This document shows, piece by piece, positions 35,697 through 44,881 of a DNA stretch of 64,000 nt (within the stretch, counting starts at the first letter, position 1; each line of letters begins with the position of its first letter). The DNA is taken from positions 310,001 to 374,000 of the forward strand of contig JADKGZ010000002.1 in NCBI GenBank assembly GCA_016722025.1, read 5' to 3'. The stretch is from Acidimicrobiaceae bacterium. GTDB taxonomy: Bacteria; Actinomycetota; Acidimicrobiia; Acidimicrobiales; Ilumatobacteraceae. The notes beneath the pieces were generated by a model, which had not been told where the DNA came from, did no database searches, and saw only the letters and a list, made by a program, of their open reading frames with translations. The position numbers and the translations under genes were made by a program.

Positions 35697-36647
35697 TCAG
35701 CTGCCGTAGAGGGCGGTCAGCTCGCACCCCACGCGAGCCAGCGATCGGCGCACCTCCACCGGCGACAGCACTTCCACACCGGCGCCGAAGCCGCCCAACT
35801 CGCCGGCGAGCGACTCGAGTGAGTGGCCGCGGATCTCCACCTCCACGCGCCCGTCCGCCAACGTGTCGCCCACCGTCAGCCGACCCCCGAACACGAACGC
35901 CAGGATGGTGACCAGCCTCGGCAGCGCGATGGCGTGCACCACCACCGGCGCGCGCAGCTGCTCGACCTGATCGGCGATCAACGCCCAGGCCTCGCCGAGG
36001 TCGAAGTCGGCCGGCCGTGTCGCCGGGCGGCCAGTGAGCGACGCAGCGGCGATCCGATCCACGCGAAAGCTACGCCGGCCGGCCGCCGTGTCCGCCACCA
36101 AGTACCACACCGAGCCCTTGGCGGCGAGGCCCAGCGGCTCCACCAGTCGTTGCGTGTGCTCCCGACTGCGCGCCGTGTACTCGAGGTGCAACTGCTGACA
36201 TTGCACCACCGCCTGCTGCACGACGGCCAGCATCGGCGGTGCCGGTCGACGGATGGCCGATCGCTCCCATGCCCGCTCGTCGATGAGCACCGACGAGGCA
36301 GCGTGTTGCGCCGCCGGTCGGAACTGCTCGGGCAGCGCACGCACCAACTTGCGCAGCGCCCCCTTCAACTCTGGTGTGGTGGCAGCCGAGGGACCGGCCA
36401 CCATGAACAACGCCTGTGCCTCCGCCGCCGTGAGGCCGCTGAGGTCGGTGCGACCGCCACCCGCCAGGCGCCAACCGCCGTTGCGGCCGGCGACCGAGTA
36501 GACCGGCAAGCCGGCAACGCCCAACGCCTCCAGGTCGCGGCGGGCGGTGCGCGGCGAGATCTCCAACTCCTCGGCCACTTCATCGGCGGTCACCTTCTGG
36601 CGCTGCTGCAACATCAGCAGGATCGCCACGAGTCGGTCGGCACGCAT
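35697..36647 (-). CDS. WYL-domain transcriptional regulator (YafY type)
   Basis: A 316-residue regulator: N-terminal helix-turn-helix (MRADRLVAILLMLQQRQKVT, ISPRTARRDLEALG), a linker, and a WYL domain (LEYTARSREHTQRLVEPLGL, SVWYLVADTAAGRRSFRVDR) with a C-terminal WCX extension. WYL domains bind ligands such as nucleic acids or nucleotides. It is divergent from the DinB-type gene at 36708 and may control it. Confidence 0.8.
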   Translation of the reverse strand: MRADRLVAILLMLQQRQKVTADEVAEELEISPRTARRDLEALGVAGLPVYSVAGRNGGWRLAGGGRTDLSGLTAAEAQALFMVAGPSAATTPELKGALRKLVRALPEQFRPAAQHAASSVLIDERAWERSAIRRPAPPMLAVVQQAVVQCQQLHLEYTARSREHTQRLVEPLGLAAKGSVWYLVADTAAGRRSFRVDRIAAASLTGRPATRPADFDLGEAWALIADQVEQLRAPVVVHAIALPRLVTILAFVFGGRLTVGDTLADGRVEVEIRGHSLESLAGELGGFGAGVEVLSPVEVRRSLARVGCELTALYGS

Positions 36648-36707
36648 GCGCTGATCTTCGCATCAACATGGTCAGAAGGTGGACAGTTTGAGTGGGATCT
36701 TCATGGC

Positions 36708-37341
36708 ATGACCACCACGCTCCACCCGACCGATCCTCGCCTTCACTTCGCCCATGCTGTCGCCACTGCCGGCGCCACCATCGCCGAGGTGCGGCCCACT
36801 CAGTTCGACGGCCCCACTCCGTGCGCTGAGTTCGACGTACGCACCCTGATCGGCCACATGCTGGTCGTGCTGCGACGAGTGGCGCTGCTGGGCGAAGGCG
36901 GCGACCCGATGGCGCTGCCATCCTTCGTCACCGGCATCGCCGACCTCGGCTGGCACGACGCATGGATGAGCGACGCTCATCGTGTGCAGGCCGCCTGGAC
37001 CGACGACACCAACCTCAGCCGGATGATGGTGCTGCCCTGGGTGCAGGCCCCCGGTTCGGCGATGCTGGCCATGTACACGAGCGAGCTCAGCGTGCACACC
37101 TGGGATCTCGCGACGGCAACCGAGCAGCACCCGGCCTGGAACGAACAGGCGCTCGAAGGCGCTGCAGGCCGCGCTGCACGCACTGCCTGGTGGTGATCGA
37201 CGAGCGGCGTTCGCGGCCATGGTCGCCGACCTGCCCGCGCAGGTTGCCGCCGGTGGCCCGCCATTCGGCAATCCGGTGGCCGCTGCACCTGGCGCCCCGC
37301 TGATCGATCAGTTGGTGGCGTGGTACGGCCGTCGGCCGTGA
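36708..37341 (+). CDS. TIGR03086/mycothiol-dependent maleylpyruvate isomerase-like metal-binding protein, frameshifted
   Basis: A protein of about 210 residues when repaired. It has the DinB/MDMPI fold: FDGPTPCAEFDVRTLIGHML with a metal-binding His, LPWVQAPGSAMLAMYTSELS, VHTWDLATAT with the second metal His, and a C-terminal GAPLIDQLVAWYGRRP. The frame breaks near 37160, in a GCGC tract where two bases appear lost; the following frame codes LQAALHALPGGDRRAAFAAM onwards to the TGA at 37339-37341. Members often use mycothiol; function here is unknown. Divergent from the WYL regulator. Confidence 0.65.
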
Positions 37342-37344
37342 GCG

Positions 37345-37914
37345 CTAGGCAGGCTCGCCGGCGGGTGGGGCCCACAGCCCACCGAGCCGCGCATAGCCCT
37401 GCTCGGCGTCGTGCACATGATGCACGGGGTCGTGCACCAGGTAGCGCGTGAAGCTGTCGATGGTGAAGGCGACACCATCGCTGCGGAACCCGGTGCGCTG
37501 CCAACGATCGCCCGACACGGTGGCGTAACGAGCCGACAGCATGCCGGCCGCGGCGCGCAGCTCTCCCGCGACGTCGGCGGGGTTCTGGCGCTCGTAGCGC
37601 TCCTTCACCGCGGTCGCGTCCTGGTCCCAGTTCGCGAACGTCGGGCCAACCTCGGTGAGCATCCGCTCGAGGCGGGTGAGGTACAGGCGGTACACGTCGC
37701 GCACGTGGCATCCGTACTCCAGCGCCGACCAGGTGTGATCGTCGGGTCGCTGCGCGGCACGCGGGTCGGCGAGCAACACCCGCCAGCGGGCGGCATTGGC
37801 CTCCACGGCCACCCGCACCCCGGTGGGGTCGAAGGCGCGAGCGTCGAAGCCACAGTCCGGGCAGGCCCGTTCGAGCACCCAGGTCCAGTTCTTGTCGTCA
37901 GGCACGATCGGCAT
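37345..37914 (-). CDS. DinB-superfamily protein
   Basis: A 189-residue four-helix-bundle protein: MPIVPDDKNWTWVLERACPD, CGFDARAF, WSALEYGCHVRDVYRLYLTR with the first metal-binding His, and a C-terminal LVHDPVHHVHDAEQGY carrying the other ligands. DinB-type proteins bind metal and may act with mycothiol or bacillithiol. The start at 37912-37914 is set by TACGGT seven bases upstream on the minus strand; the frame is open further upstream. Convergent with the TIGR03086-type gene. Confidence 0.7.
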   Translation of the reverse strand: MPIVPDDKNWTWVLERACPDCGFDARAFDPTGVRVAVEANAARWRVLLADPRAAQRPDDHTWSALEYGCHVRDVYRLYLTRLERMLTEVGPTFANWDQDATAVKERYERQNPADVAGELRAAAGMLSARYATVSGDRWQRTGFRSDGVAFTIDSFTRYLVHDPVHHVHDAEQGYARLGGLWAPPAGEPA

Positions 37915-37921
37915 GGCCGCG

Positions 37922-37927
37922 ACCGTA
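37922..37927 (-). promoter_or_regulatory. Leaderless -10 box for the DinB gene
   Basis: TACGGT on the minus strand, seven bases before ATG 37914. Confidence 0.4.
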
Positions 37928-38034
37928 GTCCGTGCCCGTGCGGCACCGCTTTGTGTCAAGACCTCCACTTCACAGCCCCTGGTACACGCCCGACAGACTT
38001 GACGTAAAAGTGGGTGAGGGGGTGAAGGGGGGGG

Positions 38035-38931
38035 TCAGAGGGTGGCGACGATTTCGGCCATCAGGTCGCCGGCTTCGGTGGGGTTGAGGCCCACCTTCAC
38101 CCCGGCAGCGCGCAAGGCGTCCATCTTGCCCTGGGCCGTGCCCTTGCCGCCCGAGGTGATGGCGCCGGCATGGCCCATCTTCTTGCCCTCGGGCGCGGTG
38201 ACACCGGCGATGTAGGCGCTCATCGGCTTGGTGACGTTGGCCTTGATGAACTCCGCGGCCTCTTCCTCGGCCGAGCCGCCGATCTCGCCGATCATGATGA
38301 TCGCGTGGGTCTCGGGGTCGGCCTGGAACTCGCGCAGGCAGTCGATGAAGTTGGTGCCCGGCACCGGGTCGCCACCGATGCCGACGCAGGTGGACACGCC
38401 GATGCCGCGCTGCTTCAGCTCGTACAGCGCCTGGTAGGTGAGCGTGCCCGAGCGGCTGACGATGCCGACGTTGGGGCCCTTGGCCGTGGGCAGCTGGGCG
38501 ATCTCGCCGGCGGTGATGCCGATGTTGCACTTGCCGGGGCTGATGATGCCCGGGCAGTTGGGGCCGAGCAGGCGGGTGTTGGGGTAGTCGCGCAGCAGGG
38601 TGTTGTACACCTTCGCCTCGTCCTGGGCGGGGATGCCCTCGGTGATGCACACGATGAAGCGGATGCCCGCGGCCGCGGCCTCGAGGATCGCCGCAGAAGC
38701 GGCCTTGGGCGGCACGGCGATGAACGACGCATCGGCGCCGGTGGCGGCGACGGCCTCGGCAACCGTGTTGAACACGGGGATGCCCTCGACGTCGGTGCCA
38801 CCCTTGCCGGGCGTGACGCCGCCGACGACCTGGGTGCCGTACGCCTGGTTACGCAGGCCGTGGTACTTGCCCTGGCCGCCGGTGAGGCCCTGCACGATGA
38901 CCTTCGTATCAGCGTTGACGAAGATGGCCAT
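38035..38931 (-). CDS. sucD: Succinyl-CoA ligase, alpha subunit
   Basis: A 298-residue subunit that binds CoA and carries the phospho-histidine. The N-terminal IFVNADTKVIVQGLTGGQGK and VGGVTPGKGG are the CoA-binding Rossmann part, and EGKKMGHAGAITSGGKGTAQ contains the active-site His (GHAGA). It pairs with SucC, whose gene ends two bases upstream, to interconvert succinyl-CoA and succinate with ATP or GTP formation in the TCA cycle. Confidence 0.95.
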   Translation of the reverse strand: MAIFVNADTKVIVQGLTGGQGKYHGLRNQAYGTQVVGGVTPGKGGTDVEGIPVFNTVAEAVAATGADASFIAVPPKAASAAILEAAAAGIRFIVCITEGIPAQDEAKVYNTLLRDYPNTRLLGPNCPGIISPGKCNIGITAGEIAQLPTAKGPNVGIVSRSGTLTYQALYELKQRGIGVSTCVGIGGDPVPGTNFIDCLREFQADPETHAIIMIGEIGGSAEEEAAEFIKANVTKPMSAYIAGVTAPEGKKMGHAGAITSGGKGTAQGKMDALRAAGVKVGLNPTEAGDLMAEIVATL

Positions 38932-38933
38932 GA

Positions 38934-40085
38934 TCAGTTTCCGTTCGCAAGGGCTACGGCCGCACGTGCGGCTTCCAGCATGGTGGGCTTGGAGGTGAGC
39001 TTCGATTCGGGGATGCCGGCGTTGGCGAGGATCTCGCGGCCTTCCTCGGCGTTGGTGCCGTCGAGGCGAATGACGATGGGTGCTCGCAGGTCGACACGAC
39101 CCAGCGCCTCGACGATGCCCTTGGCCACTTCCTCGCCGCGGGTGATGCCACCGAAGATGTTGATGAGGATGCTCTTCACGTTCTCGTCGGAGTTGATGAC
39201 GCCCAGGGCAGCGGCCATCATGTCGGCGTTGGCGCCGCCACCGATGTCGAGGAAGTTGGCGGCCGTGCCGCCCACTTGGTTGACCACGTCGAGCGTGCTC
39301 ATCGCGAGGCCGGCGCCGTTGGCGATGATGCCGACGGTGCCATCGAGGCCGATGTACTGCAGATCGTGTGTGCGGGCCAACTGCTCGCGCTCGTCGAGCT
39401 CTTCCGTGGCGCGGAACTCGTCCCACTCGGGGTGGCGGAAGGCGGCGTTGTTGTCGAGGCTGACCTTCGCGTCGAGCGCGTGCACGCCACCGTCGGGGCG
39501 CAGGATGAGCGGGTTGATCTCGGCCAGGTCGCAGTCGCCACGGGTGAAGCAGTCGTACAGCTTCACCAGCATGTCGGCCACGCCGTCGACGGCTTCCTCG
39601 TCGATGTTGGCGCGCACGGCGGCATCGCGGGCAACAGCCAGCGAGATGCCGTCGACCGGGTCGATGTGCAGCAGCACGATCGCATCGGGGTTGCTGACGG
39701 CCACGGCCTCGATCTCCACGCCACCCTCGGCGCTGAGCATCAGCAGGTGCTTCTTGGCCGCACGATCGAGCGAGTAGGAGGCGTAGTACTCCTTGCTGAT
39801 GTCGCTGGCGTGCTCGACCCACACTCGCTTCACCAGGTGGCCCTTGATGTCCATGCCCAGGATGTTGCCGGCGTGCAGGCGCACCTCGTCAGGCGTGTCG
39901 GCCAGCTTGATGCCGCCTGCCTTGCCGCGACCACCCACCTGCACCTGTGCCTTGACCACGACCGGGTAGCCGGCCATCTCCGCCGCGGCGACGGCCTCGT
40001 CGACCGTGTAGGCCACGTCGCCCGGGCTGACCGGGATGTCGTAGCGGGCGAAGTACTGCTTGCCCTGGTACTCGAACAGATCCAT
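38934..40085 (-). CDS. sucC: Succinyl-CoA ligase, beta subunit
   Basis: A 383-residue ATP-grasp subunit: MDLFEYQGKQYFARYDIPVS, VVVKAQVQVGGRGKAGGIKL, EINPLILRPDGGVHALDAKV and the GNGAGL-like block written NGAGLAMSTLD. It provides the nucleotide site of succinyl-CoA ligase. It lies directly between the B12-binding gene (one base apart) and sucD, giving a three-gene operon for succinyl-CoA metabolism. Confidence 0.95.
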   Translation of the reverse strand: MDLFEYQGKQYFARYDIPVSPGDVAYTVDEAVAAAEMAGYPVVVKAQVQVGGRGKAGGIKLADTPDEVRLHAGNILGMDIKGHLVKRVWVEHASDISKEYYASYSLDRAAKKHLLMLSAEGGVEIEAVAVSNPDAIVLLHIDPVDGISLAVARDAAVRANIDEEAVDGVADMLVKLYDCFTRGDCDLAEINPLILRPDGGVHALDAKVSLDNNAAFRHPEWDEFRATEELDEREQLARTHDLQYIGLDGTVGIIANGAGLAMSTLDVVNQVGGTAANFLDIGGGANADMMAAALGVINSDENVKSILINIFGGITRGEEVAKGIVEALGRVDLRAPIVIRLDGTNAEEGREILANAGIPESKLTSKPTMLEAARAAVALANGN

Positions 40086-40496
40086 CTAGGCCTCGTCTTC
40101 TCTCTGATCCAACTCGGCCTCCAGCCAGCCGCTGATGGCCTTCAACGAACTTCCCGGCCCGAACACCTCGGTGACGCCTTGCGCCTTGAGCGTGCGAGCG
40201 TCGGCATCGGGGATGACGCCGCCACCGAACACCAGCATCTCGCCCAGCCCGCGGTTGCGCAGCTCCTCCATCACGCGAGGGAACAGCGTGAGGTGCGCAC
40301 CGCTGAGCAGCGACAGACCGACAGCGTCGACATCTTCCTGCAGCGCGGTCTCCGCGATCTGCTCGGGAGTCTGATGCAGGCCGGTGTAGATGACCTCGAA
40401 GCCATGGTCGCGCAAGGCGCGAGTGATGGTCTTCGCGCCACGATCGTGGCCGTCGAGGCCCGGCTTGGCGACGACTACGCGGTAGGGCCGATTCAC
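40086..40496 (-). CDS. B12-binding subunit/domain of methylmalonyl-CoA mutase type
   Basis: A 136-residue stand-alone cobalamin-binding domain. DGHDRG (residues 15-20) is the DxHxxG motif whose His17 coordinates cobalt, followed by GLSLLSGAHLTLFP and VFGGGVIPDADA, the SxL and GGG motifs. In actinobacteria with split mutases this small protein joins a separate substrate-binding subunit, which is not in the window. Placement before sucCD suggests that propionate-derived methylmalonyl-CoA feeds succinyl-CoA here. GTG start at 40494-40496. Confidence 0.8.
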   Translation of the reverse strand: MNRPYRVVVAKPGLDGHDRGAKTITRALRDHGFEVIYTGLHQTPEQIAETALQEDVDAVGLSLLSGAHLTLFPRVMEELRNRGLGEMLVFGGGVIPDADARTLKAQGVTEVFGPGSSLKAISGWLEAELDQREDEA

Positions 40497-40498
40497 AA

Positions 40499-40512
40499 GT
40501 AGGGAACCCTAC
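40499..40512 (-). promoter_or_regulatory. Inverted repeat with -10-like box before the B12/sucCD operon
   Basis: GTAGGG-AA-CCCTAC is an inverted repeat ending two bases before the GTG. On the minus strand it contains TAGGGT nine bases before the start codon, so the operon may be leaderless and the repeat could be an operator or be coincidental. Confidence 0.35.
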
Positions 40513-40624
40513 GACTGATGTGGGGCTTCTCTCAATTCGGCCCACCGCGAGGACCTTGGCCACTGGGCGCTGCTGCACCGGTCGGCCACGCTGGAAGCAC
40601 AAGGTGGAAACAGAGGTGGCAGCC

Positions 40625-42409
40625 ATGATGCCCATGGGAACGTGCCCTCGTTGTGGTACCCCGCACTCCGCGGGCCTGATGGTCTGTGGTGCGTGCGGCG
40701 CGCCGATTGCACCGACTGCTCCGGTCGCTGCCGGCTCGCCCGGTTCCGCCGAAGCGCCGATCCCGACGGTGCCACCACCTCCGGGGCCGCCGCCGGGCGC
40801 AACGCTGTCGACGCCCACCAGCCCGCCTCCGCCGGGGGCGGGCACGAAGAAGCGCAGCAACACGCTCGTCATCGGCGCGCTCGTGGGGGTGGCCGCGCTG
40901 GTCGGCATCGGGCTCGCGCTCACTCGCGGCGACGACTCGAAGACCACTGGCAGCACCACGTTGAACTCCACGCAGACCACCGCCACGACGCTGCCGGCCG
41001 CCACCAGCAGCACCTACCCGGAAGGCACGCTCGATCCGTCTGTGCTGGGGCAGGGGGAAGTGCTGCTCGAGCCGGTCAACGCGCCGATGGCCGAACCGTT
41101 CATGCCGACGGTGGGCTCCGGGCAGGAAGCTGTGCCCAGCGTCTCGCTGCCGTCGGTGCCGATCCCCAGCACCACGGCTCCGCTGCCCGCCGGGCAGGTG
41201 GCCCTGCCACAGGTGGCGGGCCGTGAGCCGGGTCTCTACGGTGGCACCCGCAACGCCGCCGCCTGCGACCCGCAGGCGATGATCACCTTCCTCGAGCAGC
41301 ACCCCGACAAGGCCGCCGCATGGGCCGGCGTGCAGGGCATCGCGGCCGGCGACATCCGCACGTACATCGAGGACCTGACACCGGTGGTGCTCACTCGCGA
41401 CACCCGTGTCACCAACCACGGCTTCCGCAACGGCCAGGCATTCGCCCATCCGTCGGTGCTGCAGGCCGGCCATGCGGTGCTCGTCGATCGCTGGGGCGTA
41501 CCGCGCGCGAAGTGCTCGTGCGGCAACCCGTTGTCGCCGCCGGTGCCGCTGACCACACCTCCCGTGTACGTGGGGCCGCGTTGGCCGACCTTCGACCCCA
41601 CCGTGATCATCGTGATCATTGCCACCGACCCGGTCGATGAAGGTTTCATCCTCGTCGACCTCACCACCGGCGTGCTGATCGTGCGCCCCGTCGGCGCCGA
41701 CCCGGGCACCACCGATCTGGCCACGGGCGACGTGCGCATCACGTTGCGTTGGGCCGACACGGCCGACATCGACCTGTCGGTCACCGACCCGACCGGCGAG
41801 ACCGTCGGCTACGGCAACCGGTCGGTCAGCAGTGGCGGCACGTTGGATGTCGACGCCAACGCACCGTGCGACTCGGCCACCGCCACACCCGCCGAGAACA
41901 TCATCTGGGCCGACACCGCCCCGATGGCCGTTACGTGATCACCGTCAACCTGTACAACCCGTGCACGGCCGGCGATTCCCATCCGTTCCAGTTGACGGCG
42001 TTGGTCGGGGGCGTCCCGGTGCAGTTGTACCTGGGCACCGACGACGGCGGCTCACCCCGTCGACGGCGCCGGCACGGTGTCGTCGACCACTCCCACGCTG
42101 ATCTTCGCCTTCGATCTCGGCGACGTCACCATCGTCCCGGACTCACCGGATGCACCCACCACCGACCCCGCCGCAACGAGCTGGGAAGACGCATCGATCA
42201 CCATCCTCGACCTGCTGTTGCTGGACTGCGGGGTCACTGCGACCTACACGAACATGGGCGAGGTGGAAGGCGGCTGGAACTGGATCGCCACCACCCCCTC
42301 TGGCGATGCCGACTTCACGATTCTCGACCCCACTGGTGCGTGGTACGTGCAGGCCAACAACGAACTGGCCGGCGAGCTGGCAGTGAGCTGCGGTTTCTAC
42401 ACACCGTGA
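40625..42409 (+). CDS. Zinc-ribbon membrane protein with DUF6777 and YfaP-like domains, frameshifted twice
   Basis: A protein of about 595 residues when repaired. A zinc ribbon (CPRCG, CGACG) and a long Pro-rich stretch precede a single membrane helix (LVIGALVGVAALVGIGLALT), so the rest should be outside the cell. Residues about 225-305 match DUF6777 (MITFLEQHPDKAAAWAGVQG, VLVDRWGVPRAKCSCGNPL). A YfaP/DUF2135-type domain follows (VRITLRWADTADIDLSVTDP, SGGTLDVDANAPC, then GRYVITVNLYNPC), and a final beta domain. Frame breaks lie at C runs: near 41922 (one C missing) and 42057 (one C extra), strongly suggesting sequencing error. Function unknown; possibly envelope sensing. Confidence 0.6.
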
Positions 42410-42503
42410 GCCCGAGCCCGCTCGGCACGCACGCACGCACGCTGCGGCCGCGTGGCAGTCAGGCGACGTGGCATTCCGGCGGTGGGCGGGCACACTGTTG
42501 GTG

Positions 42504-43025
42504 ATGCGCCGCCCGCAGCTTCGATCCACCTTCGCTCGTGCCGTGGTACCGGTGCTGGTCGGCATCGGCTTCTTCGTGGTGGTGGGGCTGCTGCTGTGGG
42601 GTGTCGCCGCACTCACGTCGCGCAATCGCGACGACACCACGGCCAACCTGGCGCCGGCCTTCCAGGAGATGGGCAACGCGCAGTGGGTGGCCGATCACAT
42701 CGTCGACGGCGGCCCCATCATCTTGCAGGATCTCATCGGCAGCGATCGCAACATCGTGCTCGATCACACCGCTGCCAGCGGGTTCCAGATCTACCTTGCG
42801 CATCCCGCGGACCGAGATGCCACCTGCCAGATCGAGCAGGTGCGGCGCACTCGCCAGTTCACCGACTGCGATGGCCGCACGCTCGCGCCGGAAGACCTGG
42901 CCCTGCCCCCGGTCGGGGTACGACCGATCATCAACAACGACGGCTCGCTGACGCTCGACCTCACTGCCGACACCCCGGCAGCAGGCGCCGCCACACCCCC
43001 GCCGGCAGGAACCAGCGGCGGGTGA
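42504..43025 (+). CDS. Membrane-anchored hypothetical protein
   Basis: A 173-residue protein: short basic N-terminus, one helix at about residues 13-38 (VLVGIGFFVVVGLLLWGVAA) and an outer domain with APAFQEMGNAQWVADHIVDG, IILQDLIGSDRNIVLDHTAA and two cysteines (CQIEQ and DCDG) that could pair. It ends in an Ala/Pro/Gly tail. CACACT lies seven bases before the ATG. The serpin gene starts eleven bases after its stop, so the two are probably one operon. Not recognised. Confidence 0.55.
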   Translation: MRRPQLRSTFARAVVPVLVGIGFFVVVGLLLWGVAALTSRNRDDTTANLAPAFQEMGNAQWVADHIVDGGPIILQDLIGSDRNIVLDHTAASGFQIYLAHPADRDATCQIEQVRRTRQFTDCDGRTLAPEDLALPPVGVRPIINNDGSLTLDLTADTPAAGAATPPPAGTSGG

Positions 43026-43035
43026 GGAGCGTCAG

Positions 43036-44373
43036 ATGAGCATGCAACGCCGTACGTTCCTCTCTCTCCTCGCTCTCCCGGCCGTCGCCCAACTGCTGCA
43101 GTCCTGCGGCGACGAAGCCGCCGACGAGCCCTCGTCCACCCCAACTGCGCCGACCGTGCCGGCCGATGGTGCCGGGCACAGCAGCCTCAAGGGCTCGGCG
43201 CCGCTGGTGGCCACCACGCCCGACGACGCACTGGCCGGCTCGGCCGCCATCAACGCGTTCTCCGCCGACCTGTACGAGCGGCTCGTGGCGGCAGACCCCA
43301 CGGCCAACGTGGTGTTCTCTCCCGCCAGCATCGCGCTCGCGCTGGCGATGACCTCCGCCGGGGCCAAGGGCGCCACGCTGCAGGAGATGAACACCGTGTT
43401 GCACATCACCGAGCCGGGCACCATCCACCGCTCGATGAACGCGCTCGGTACGGCGCTGCAGACGCTCAACCAGGTTCGCGACAACACCGCCGAGGGCGGC
43501 ACCGGCACCAGCGAGGTGCAGCTGTCCATCGCCAACTCGCTGTGGGGCCAGTCGGGCCTCGCGTTCGAGCAGGCTTTCCTCGACCTGCTCTCCGCCGAGT
43601 ACGACGCCGGGCTGGAACTGGTCGACTACGCCACCGACCCCGAGGCCGCCCGCGCTGCGATCAACGAGTGGGTTGCGCAGCAGACCAACGACCGCATCCC
43701 CGAGTTGCTGGTGGAGGGCACCATCACTCCCGATGCTCGGCTGACGCTGGTCAACGCCATCTACCTGAAGGCCAACTGGGCCACCACCTTCGACGCGGAG
43801 CAGACCACCGACCAGCCGTTCGCAACGCCGGCGGGAGATGTGAGCGCGGCGATGATGCACGCCAGCGCCGACTTCGGGTACGCCGCGGGCCAGGGCTGGC
43901 AGGCAGTCGACCTGCCCTACGTGTTCGGCGGGCTGTCGTTCACCGCCGCGCTGGTCGAGGCCGACGCGCCGCTCCCCAGCGCGGACGAGGTGTTCGCCGC
44001 GCTCGCCGGCCGACCGGTGCAACTGAGTTTCCCCCGGTTCGACATCGAGACCAGCGTCGAGCTCAGCCGCGTGCTGGAGGCCATGGGCATGCCCACCGCG
44101 TTCAGTGGCGCCGCCGACTTCAGCGGAATGACCACGGCCGCAAGTCTCACCATCGGAGCGGTCGTGCACCAGGCCAACATCACCGTCGACGAGGAAGGCA
44201 CCGAGGCCGCTGCGGCCACGGCGGTGGTGATGGTGGAGACGGCCGCGCCGGAACCACAGGAGCCGATCGTGCTCACCTTCGACCGACCCTTCACCTTCTG
44301 GCTGCGCGACCGCGGCAGCGGCACCGTGCTGTTCGCCGGGCGAGTCGCCGACCCCGGCTCGACGCGCAGCTAG
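43036..44373 (+). CDS. Serpin (serine protease inhibitor), Tat-type lipoprotein
   Basis: A 445-residue bacterial serpin. MSMQRRTFLSLLALPAVAQL with QSC is a twin-arginine lipoprotein signal, so the protein should be folded inside and anchored outside. Serpin hallmarks follow: NVVFSPASIALALAMTSAGA, LVNAIYLKANWATTFDAEQT, VVHQANITVDEEGTEAAAAT and the end DRPFTFWLRDRGSGTVLFAG. The reactive-loop hinge from residue 386 (EEGTEAAAATAV) has the small residues needed for loop insertion, so an inhibitory serpin is likely. Counting from the hinge puts P1 at or near the Thr of VETAAP, which suggests an elastase-like target. Its natural protease is unknown; the subtilase at 32030 is a possible but unproven partner. 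Confidence 0.9.
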   Translation: MSMQRRTFLSLLALPAVAQLLQSCGDEAADEPSSTPTAPTVPADGAGHSSLKGSAPLVATTPDDALAGSAAINAFSADLYERLVAADPTANVVFSPASIALALAMTSAGAKGATLQEMNTVLHITEPGTIHRSMNALGTALQTLNQVRDNTAEGGTGTSEVQLSIANSLWGQSGLAFEQAFLDLLSAEYDAGLELVDYATDPEAARAAINEWVAQQTNDRIPELLVEGTITPDARLTLVNAIYLKANWATTFDAEQTTDQPFATPAGDVSAAMMHASADFGYAAGQGWQAVDLPYVFGGLSFTAALVEADAPLPSADEVFAALAGRPVQLSFPRFDIETSVELSRVLEAMGMPTAFSGAADFSGMTTAASLTIGAVVHQANITVDEEGTEAAAATAVVMVETAAPEPQEPIVLTFDRPFTFWLRDRGSGTVLFAGRVADPGSTRS

Positions 44374-44383
44374 ATCAGCCAGT

Positions 44384-44824
44384 TCAGGCGCGAGCGGGCA
44401 CGTTGGCCACGAGTCGCGCCGCGAACTCCTCGGCGTGTGCGTGCAGCTTGCTGCGGTGCAACGCCAGGCCACCGATGACCTCGGCGCCCAGGCCACTGAC
44501 CGCACTGTCGAGCTTGTCGAGCGTGGTGCCAGGGTTCAGCGCGAACGTGCAGTAGGTGGCTGCCAGCTTGCCGCGCAACGCCGGCAGGTGGTTGATGGCG
44601 CCGATGCCCCACGGCGCTTGGCCCACCACGAACAGCCCGTGCACCCAGGTACCGATGATGACCATGTCGGCGCTCTGGATGGCCGACATCTCCAGCTGCT
44701 TCATCGGCGCGACGGTGGTGATGCCCCAACCCTCCTGCTGCAGGTTGGCGGCGATGAGCTCACCGGCCCGACGAGTGTTGCCGGAGAGGCTCTGGAACAG
44801 GATGGCTGCCTTCATGCCTCCCAT
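44384..44824 (-). CDS. Flavodoxin-like protein
   Basis: A 146-residue flavodoxin fold: MKAAILFQSLSGNTRRAGEL carries the phosphate-binding loop (SLSGNTRR), followed by ADMVIIGTWVHGLFVVGQAP and LAATYCTFALNPGTTLD. It probably binds FMN and passes electrons or acts as a small reductase. ATG 44822-44824 is used; a second ATG three codons later has GGGAGG directly before it. Convergent with the serpin gene. Confidence 0.7.
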   Translation of the reverse strand: MGGMKAAILFQSLSGNTRRAGELIAANLQQEGWGITTVAPMKQLEMSAIQSADMVIIGTWVHGLFVVGQAPWGIGAINHLPALRGKLAATYCTFALNPGTTLDKLDSAVSGLGAEVIGGLALHRSKLHAHAEEFAARLVANVPARA

Positions 44825-44881
44825 TCAAACACGTACGCCGCTACCGGCTCACGTTGGCACTCGCCAGGTCAGTGCAACAGG

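Noticed and set aside
41915..42060. Two separate genes (zinc-ribbon protein and a 110-residue ORF at 42077)
   Set aside because: The YfaP-like domain runs across the breaks in frame-corrected reading and both breaks are at C runs, so one gene is more likely.
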